A stretch of DNA of 64,000 bases from Methyloglobulus sp. (GTDB taxonomy: Bacteria; Pseudomonadota; Gammaproteobacteria; Methylococcales; Methylomonadaceae). The DNA lies in contig JABFQX010000008.1 of NCBI GenBank assembly GCA_013141505.1, positions 1-64,000 of the forward strand, written 5' to 3'. The position numbers and the translations under genes were made by a program. The notes under the pieces were generated by a model that was given only the letters and a program-made list of their open reading frames with translations, ran no database searches and had not been told where the DNA came from. Positions 59,648 through 64,000 of this stretch are shown here, one piece after another (the first letter of the stretch is position 1; the number at the start of each line of letters is the position of its first letter).

Positions 59648-60610
59648 ATGGAAACCGACCAACAAAGCCCTGCCCCTGCGGTTCAATGGGTAGAAATCAC
59701 CGAAGACAATAGCGAACAAAGGCTGGATAATTTTCTCATTACCCGCTTAAAAGGTGTGCCAAAAAGCCGTATTTATCGCATTGTCCGTAAGGGTGAAGTC
59801 AGGGTCAACAAAGGTCGGGTTGACATTAAATATCGCTTGGTCATAGGTGATATTGTCAGGATACCACCCGTACGTATGGCGGAAACGTCTGATGAAGGCT
59901 TACCCGTCAGCCGAGGTTTAACAGACATCCTTCAAAATAACGTTCTGTTTGAGGATGATGCCATCTTGGTTGTCAACAAACCTTGCGGCTTTGCGGTACA
60001 TGGCGGTAGTGGTATAGATTCCGGCATTATCGAAGGATTCCGAAAACTAAATCCCGACCAGCGGTTCCTGGAGCTGGTGCATCGTCTGGACAGAGATACC
60101 TCAGGCTGCTTGCTGATCGCCAAAAAACGCAGCGCGTTGCGTATTCTGCACGAACAATTTCGTGATGATACGGTCAGCAAATCTTACCTTGCCCTGCTTT
60201 CCGGGCAATGGGCACGAAAAAAACTCATTGTTGACCAACCCTTGCAAAAAAATGTCAGCAAAGGCGGTGAACGCATTGTGGTTATCAGTCCCGTTGGGAA
60301 AGCATCCGAAACCCTGTTTAGGCGGCTTAAATTATTCAAGGACGCAACCTTGGTTGAAGTATCCCCTAAAACTGGCCGCACCCATCAAATCCGGGTTCAT
60401 GCCGCTTATCTTGGCCATCCTATTATTGGCGACGAACGTTACGGCTTAGCTGACATCAACAAAACTTTCAAAAACAAGGGCTTCAAAAAGATGTTTTTAC
60501 ATGCAGAAAACCTGCAATTCCAGCATCCCGTATCAGGAGATACGGTAAAAATATCCGCCCCGCAACCACAACATTTCATTGATTTTGTTAAGAATGAAGA
60601 ACAAGTTTGA
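59648..60610 (+). CDS. rluC: 23S rRNA pseudouridine synthase RluC
   Basis: Makes pseudouridine at 955, 2504 and 2580 of 23S rRNA. An N-terminal S4-like domain (QRLDNFLITRLKGVPKSRIY, about 24) is followed by the catalytic domain with HRLDRDTSGCLLIAKKRSAL (catalytic Asp about 144) and GRTHQIRVHAAYLGHPIIGD. 320 residues. Divergent from rne, the classical pairing. The next gene overlaps its end by 17 bp. Confidence 0.94.
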   Translation: METDQQSPAPAVQWVEITEDNSEQRLDNFLITRLKGVPKSRIYRIVRKGEVRVNKGRVDIKYRLVIGDIVRIPPVRMAETSDEGLPVSRGLTDILQNNVLFEDDAILVVNKPCGFAVHGGSGIDSGIIEGFRKLNPDQRFLELVHRLDRDTSGCLLIAKKRSALRILHEQFRDDTVSKSYLALLSGQWARKKLIVDQPLQKNVSKGGERIVVISPVGKASETLFRRLKLFKDATLVEVSPKTGRTHQIRVHAAYLGHPIIGDERYGLADINKTFKNKGFKKMFLHAENLQFQHPVSGDTVKISAPQPQHFIDFVKNEEQV

Positions 60611-61253
60611 TTTAATCGTATTTGATTGGGACGGCACGCTCATCAATACAATCGACTGGATAGTGCATTGTTTACAATCTGCGGCAGAGCAATGCGGTTT
60701 CCAGGTTCCAGAGATACAAGCCGCCAAAGACGTGATTGGCTTATGTATAGAAAATGCAGTGCAAACCTTGTTTCCCTATGCTGATGCGGCCGCTCAGGAT
60801 AAATTAGTTGCCAGTTATAGTCAGGCTTATTATTCCAAGCAACTTAGCCCGGATGATTTTTTCCCCGGTGTTTACGATATGCTGGAGCAATTGCGCCAGT
60901 CAGGCTATCAACTAGCTGTTGCCACCGGTAAAACTCGGGGCGGTTTAACCCAGGCATTGCAAGCGACGGGAACAGAACGATTGTTCAGCATCACCCGTTG
61001 CGCGGATGAAACCGCCTCAAAACCCGATCCTAAAATGTTGCATGAAATTATGCACCATACCCAAACAAGTGCAGACAGAACCCTGATGGTGGGTGACTCC
61101 ATACATGATCTGCAAATGGCGAATAACGCCAAGGTATCGTCTATTGGTGTTACCTGTGGCGCAAACTCCATGAAATCTTTACTAAAATACAATCCGTTAT
61201 ATTGTTTAAACCAACCGACGGAACTTCTGGCCTATTTCTCAAGAGACTACTGA
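60594..61253 (+). CDS. HAD-superfamily hydrolase, phosphoglycolate-phosphatase-like
   Basis: A 219-residue HAD IA phosphatase. The nucleophile motif is FDWDGTLINT (about residue 8), the cap region follows, then VATGKTRGGL (motif II), KPDPKM (motif III lysine) and VGDSIHDLQMA (motif IV). It resembles the Gph-like protein encoded with rluC in many Gammaproteobacteria. The substrate is not fixed. ATG 60594 is preferred over a TTG at 60579. It overlaps rluC by 17 bp and its TGA overlaps the next ATG. Confidence 0.88.
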   Translation: MKNKFDLIVFDWDGTLINTIDWIVHCLQSAAEQCGFQVPEIQAAKDVIGLCIENAVQTLFPYADAAAQDKLVASYSQAYYSKQLSPDDFFPGVYDMLEQLRQSGYQLAVATGKTRGGLTQALQATGTERLFSITRCADETASKPDPKMLHEIMHHTQTSADRTLMVGDSIHDLQMANNAKVSSIGVTCGANSMKSLLKYNPLYCLNQPTELLAYFSRDY

Positions 61254-62230
61254 TGGACAACCAATCAGACAACCCAGTGACTGCAAATTCAACCAACAAA
61301 CCCGGCTGGGAACGGGAACTCGTCGAAAAACTGGCATTTGCTGCCGTTACCGAACAAAGGCGATCACGGCGATGGGGCATTTTTTTTAAAATGCTGATGT
61401 TTAGCTATCTGCTCGCCATTTTGGGCATTACGCTGTACCCAAAATTTAAAGAAGATATCGGCGTAGGCGGCAAAAACCATACCGCCGTCATTGATTTGGT
61501 GGGTGTTATCGCAGAAGACCAGAATGCGAATGCTGAAAGCATCATTGACAGCCTTCGCAATGCCGTCAAAGATAAAAACACCAAAGGCATTATATTTCAC
61601 GCCAACTCACCCGGCGGCAGTCCGGTGCAATCGGCTTATGTGTATGACGAAATCAAAAAAATCAAAAAAGAACACCCCGACCTGCCCATTCACGCGGTAG
61701 TTAGCGATATATGCGCGTCTGGATGCTATTACATTGTTTCAGCCACAGACAAAATTTTCGCCAGCCCTGCCAGCCTTGTCGGTTCTATCGGCGTCATAAT
61801 GGATGGCTTTGGCTTTGTTGAAACCATGCAAAAGCTGGGGGTTGAACGCCGTTTGATAACAGCCGGGGCGCATAAGGCAATACTGGATCCTTTCTCCCCT
61901 GCCAAACCGGATGAAAACCAATACATGCAGAACTTAATCAACCAAGTTCATCAACAATTTATCGGTGCCGTAAAATCGGGCAGAGGTGCTCGGCTTAAAG
62001 AAACACCCGACATGTTTTCAGGACTGGTTTGGACAGGTGAAGAGAGTGTTAAATTAGGTGTTGTTGATGCCATGGGTAGCCAGGAATACGTTGCCAAAGA
62101 AATCATCGGGGCAGAAAAGTTGGTCGATTTCACCCAACAAGAGCGATTGGTCGACCGCATTGCCGGCAAACTGGGCGCAACATTGGGTTCCGGTTTTAGT
62201 AACATGATTCGAGGACTGTCATTACGTTAA
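61253..62230 (+). CDS. S49-family peptidase, SppA-like
   Basis: Inner-membrane serine peptidase that degrades cleaved signal peptides or other membrane fragments. One transmembrane helix (about 46-62, MLMFSYLLAILGITLY) anchors it. The peptidase core has SPGGSPVQSAYVYDEI, then DICASGCYYIVSATDKIFAS, with the serine (ASG) and later lysine expected of short SppA enzymes, and LVGSIGVIMDGFGFV. ATG 61253 overlaps the HAD stop (TGATG) and gives 325 residues. An in-frame upstream TTG at 61202 is less likely. Third in the rluC-HAD-sppA run. Confidence 0.9.
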   Translation: MDNQSDNPVTANSTNKPGWERELVEKLAFAAVTEQRRSRRWGIFFKMLMFSYLLAILGITLYPKFKEDIGVGGKNHTAVIDLVGVIAEDQNANAESIIDSLRNAVKDKNTKGIIFHANSPGGSPVQSAYVYDEIKKIKKEHPDLPIHAVVSDICASGCYYIVSATDKIFASPASLVGSIGVIMDGFGFVETMQKLGVERRLITAGAHKAILDPFSPAKPDENQYMQNLINQVHQQFIGAVKSGRGARLKETPDMFSGLVWTGEESVKLGVVDAMGSQEYVAKEIIGAEKLVDFTQQERLVDRIAGKLGATLGSGFSNMIRGLSLR

Positions 62231-62263
62231 ATTCAGCGTATATTCAGCCCACTGCGATATACT
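62231..62263 (+). promoter_or_regulatory. Predicted OmpR/PhoP-type direct-repeat promoter
   Basis: ATTCAGC occurs at 62231-62237 and again at 62242-62248, an 11-bp period (one helical turn), and TATACT (62258-62263) lies 9 bp further on. That layout matches activator sites of OmpR-family regulators, where direct repeats replace the -35 box. The regulator encoded 365 bp downstream is of that family, so autoregulation is likely. Confidence 0.5.
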
Positions 62264-62343
62264 AAAAGCCCTGATTTAATTATTAACCAACGACTAAAAA
62301 TTAATCTGGTGATAAACATAGACTGACTTCAGCAGTACCGATT

Positions 62344-62604
62344 ATGCCATTATTGATTAAAAACTTAGCCTTCACTCTGATTACCTTATCCGGCATGTGC
62401 TATGCGGATGGCAATATCGACATCGCACGGCTTAGCCTTGATGAAGCCACACGAAAAATTCTCCATGATGAGAAAAAACGAGTATTAGGCGCTACGACGG
62501 TCATCATTGATGGTCGCGAAGTCCATGTCATCAAAGTCTTAACTCCCGACGGACGCATCCGGCATTATAAAATCGACGCAGAAACCGGATCGATAACGGG
62601 CTGA
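62344..62604 (+). CDS. Small exported PepSY-domain protein
   Basis: An 86-residue protein with a signal peptide (about 1-20, MCYA/DG) and one PepSY-like domain (SLDEATRKILHDEKKRVLGA then VKVLTPDGR-like and HYKIDAETGSITG). PepSY proteins often sit beside OmpR-type two-component genes and may inhibit peptidases or modulate the sensor. It is 23 bp upstream of the response regulator, in the same operon. Confidence 0.82.
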   Translation: MPLLIKNLAFTLITLSGMCYADGNIDIARLSLDEATRKILHDEKKRVLGATTVIIDGREVHVIKVLTPDGRIRHYKIDAETGSITG

Positions 62605-62627
62605 CGGATTTTCATATAGGAAAAACT

Positions 62628-63299
62628 ATGCGTATTCTTGTTGTCGAAGACGAATCCATCCTTTGTAAACAAATTCACGACTACCTCGAAGAAAAAGGCT
62701 TTGCGGTTGATACTGCCCATACCGGTAAAGATGGCTATTACATGGGCAAAGAATATCCGATTGATGCCGCCGTCATTGATATTGGTTTGCCTGATTTCTC
62801 AGGTATAGAACTTATCAAGCGACTGCGAAAAGACAACATAACCATCCCGATCCTTATCCTGACTGCCCGCAGCCGTTGGCAAGAAAAAGTGGAAGGTTTG
62901 GAGGCTGGTGCTGACGATTACCTGATCAAACCTTTTCATTATGAAGAACTGCTGGCGCGTATCAATGCCCTCATCCGCCGGTCGGTGGGCAAAGCACAAC
63001 CCATCTTGAGCCATGATAATATCGAACTGAACACGGTCACACAGGAAGTGCTGGTATCCGGTGTTAAACTTGACTTAACAGCTTACGAATATAAAGTATT
63101 GGAATACTTGATGTTTCGTAGAGGTGAGTTAATCTCAAAAAGCGTTTTAACGGCACATATCTATGATGAGGAGTTCGACCGGGACAGCAATGTCATCGAA
63201 GTGTTCATTGGTCGATTACGCAAAAAACTGGATCCTGATGGCTCCCGTAAACCAATAGAAACCTTGCGTGGACGGGGTTATCGGATACCGCACATTTGA
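62628..63299 (+). CDS. OmpR-family response regulator, PhoP-like
   Basis: A 223-residue transcription regulator. The receiver domain has the acidic pair VVEDES, phospho-acceptor Asp51 in AAVIDIGLPDFSG and Lys in YLIKPFH. LTARSRWQEKVEGLEAGADD is the wording typical of PhoP/QseB proteins. The winged-helix domain (about 130-222, LTAYEYKVLEYLM to LRGRGYRIP) is complete. AGGAA precedes ATG 62628. The partner kinase starts 37 bp downstream. Confidence 0.92.
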   Translation: MRILVVEDESILCKQIHDYLEEKGFAVDTAHTGKDGYYMGKEYPIDAAVIDIGLPDFSGIELIKRLRKDNITIPILILTARSRWQEKVEGLEAGADDYLIKPFHYEELLARINALIRRSVGKAQPILSHDNIELNTVTQEVLVSGVKLDLTAYEYKVLEYLMFRRGELISKSVLTAHIYDEEFDRDSNVIEVFIGRLRKKLDPDGSRKPIETLRGRGYRIPHI

Positions 63300-63336
63300 G
63301 TGTCGCATTGCCTTTTAACGGGAGCAAATACCGCAC

Positions 63337-64000
63337 GTGCAAACAAAGTCGTTAAGTTTCCGCTTATTAGCCACTGAAGGTATTGTGCTGGTGGCATTTT
63401 TTGCCCTGGTTTCTGTTGTGCTGGAGCAAAGTTTTCGGGAGAGTGCCGTCCAGGCGCTTAAAGAACGCCTACAAATCCAGATTTATTCATTGCTTTCCAC
63501 TGCCGAATTGAAAAATACCGGTGAGCTATCGATTCCGCCTACCCTGCCCGAACCGCGCTTCGCCAACCCTGGTTCAGGGCTTTACGCGTTTATCCAAGAA
63601 CCCAATAAGAATCTGGCCTGGCGTTCGCCCTCGTCAATAGGGCTTGATGTGCCGGTGCCACCGCAAAAATTAGGCGCAGGCAATAACTATTTTTTATTTG
63701 ATAATCGTGGTCGTTATTTCCTTCATTCCGATATCATCTGGCAAAACATGACAGGTATTGAGCGCGAATATATTTTCACCGTGGCGGAAGATGCCGAATT
63801 CGTCAACAACCAGCAAGACAAGTTTAAAACCAGCCTGCGCTCTTTACTGGCTATCATCGGCATCATACTGATATTTCTGCAATTTGCGCTGTTACGTTGG
63901 TGTCTTAAACCGCTTCGGATTATCGCCAAAGATCTTAATGACATAGATCTGGGAAAAAAGACTTTATTGGATGGTGAATATTCAACCGAGCTACAGGGAC
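63337..64000 (+). CDS. Sensor histidine kinase, PhoQ-like, N-terminal part
   Basis: A frame opens at GTG 63337 with GGAG at 63320-63323 and is still open at the window edge (221 codons). It begins QTKSLSFRLLATEGIVLVAF with a transmembrane helix (about 12-30). A periplasmic sensor region follows (about 31-165, including LYAFIQEPNKNLAWRSPSS), then a second helix (about 170-190, SLLAIIGIILIFLQFALL) and the start of a HAMP (RWCLKPLRIIAKDLNDIDLG). The sensor region resembles PhoQ-type domains. The kinase core lies beyond the edge. Confidence 0.88.
   Translation, partial: MQTKSLSFRLLATEGIVLVAFFALVSVVLEQSFRESAVQALKERLQIQIYSLLSTAELKNTGELSIPPTLPEPRFANPGSGLYAFIQEPNKNLAWRSPSSIGLDVPVPPQKLGAGNNYFLFDNRGRYFLHSDIIWQNMTGIEREYIFTVAEDAEFVNNQQDKFKTSLRSLLAIIGIILIFLQFALLRWCLKPLRIIAKDLNDIDLGKKTLLDGEYSTELQG

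Noticed and set aside
1-64000. CRISPR arrays, tRNA genes, intact rRNA genes, prophage or integron structures
   Set aside because: No evenly spaced repeats, cloverleaf-type sequences, integrase genes or phage structural genes were found on reading through the gaps and gene list.

Overview
The window is a stretch of gammaproteobacterial chromosome. Its conserved blocks keep the order seen across that class: rpsB-tsf-pyrH-frr-uppS-cdsA-dxr-rseP, map-glnD, gltB-gltD, trpF-trpB-trpA-accD-folC-SPOR-cvpA-purF-metZ, rne divergent from rluC, and aceE-aceF-lpdA. Protein style and some accessory genes (a SoxYZ-like quinoprotein carrier, a secreted PQQ-type propeller, HAF-repeat and REP-like elements) resemble aerobic methylotrophs such as Methylococcales. 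That placement is an inference: no methane- or methanol-oxidation gene lies in the window.

Left edge (1-1.5 kb): a decayed IS3-family element on the minus strand ends exactly inside an IS5-family transposase gene that has lost its 5' half. A cluster of REP-like hairpins and a large inverted repeat follow. 1.6-13.8 kb: a YihY/BrkB membrane protein, the complete pyruvate dehydrogenase operon, a GH17-GT2 beta-glucan synthase-like membrane protein, an unrecognised two-helix membrane protein, and rlmD.

13.8-20.5 kb is the accessory part. A 0.7 kb non-coding stretch carries two hairpin repeats and a terminus like the inner end of IS50. After it come a secreted quinoprotein-like beta-propeller, a secreted metzincin-type zinc protease 11 bp downstream, a secreted HAF-repeat protein with a basic tail, a VapBC-type toxin-antitoxin pair with a REP-like hairpin at its 3' end, and a fused SoxYZ-like carrier.

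20.5-36.9 kb is housekeeping: pncC and mutS (divergent), dsbC, then on the minus strand the block from rseP back to rpsB, covering membrane proteolysis, isoprenoid and phospholipid synthesis, translation and UMP kinase. The divergent map-glnD pair and a UbiH/UbiF-type hydroxylase follow. 37-56.5 kb holds glutamate synthase (gltBD, with a strong sigma70-type promoter), an EAL phosphodiesterase with a ruined GGDEF site, and the long minus-strand block for methionine, purine, folate, fatty-acid and tryptophan synthesis. It continues with a His-rich DUF2231 membrane protein, truA and a leaderless L,D-transpeptidase-fold protein.

56.6-64 kb: rne with a structured leader, rluC, a HAD phosphatase and an S49 peptidase in overlapping order, then a PhoPQ-like cassette. 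That cassette has a small PepSY protein, an OmpR-family regulator and a sensor kinase that starts at GTG 63337 and runs off the right edge. Two heptamer repeats 11 bp apart, just upstream of a -10 box, suggest autoregulation. I saw no tRNA, intact rRNA, CRISPR array or prophage.
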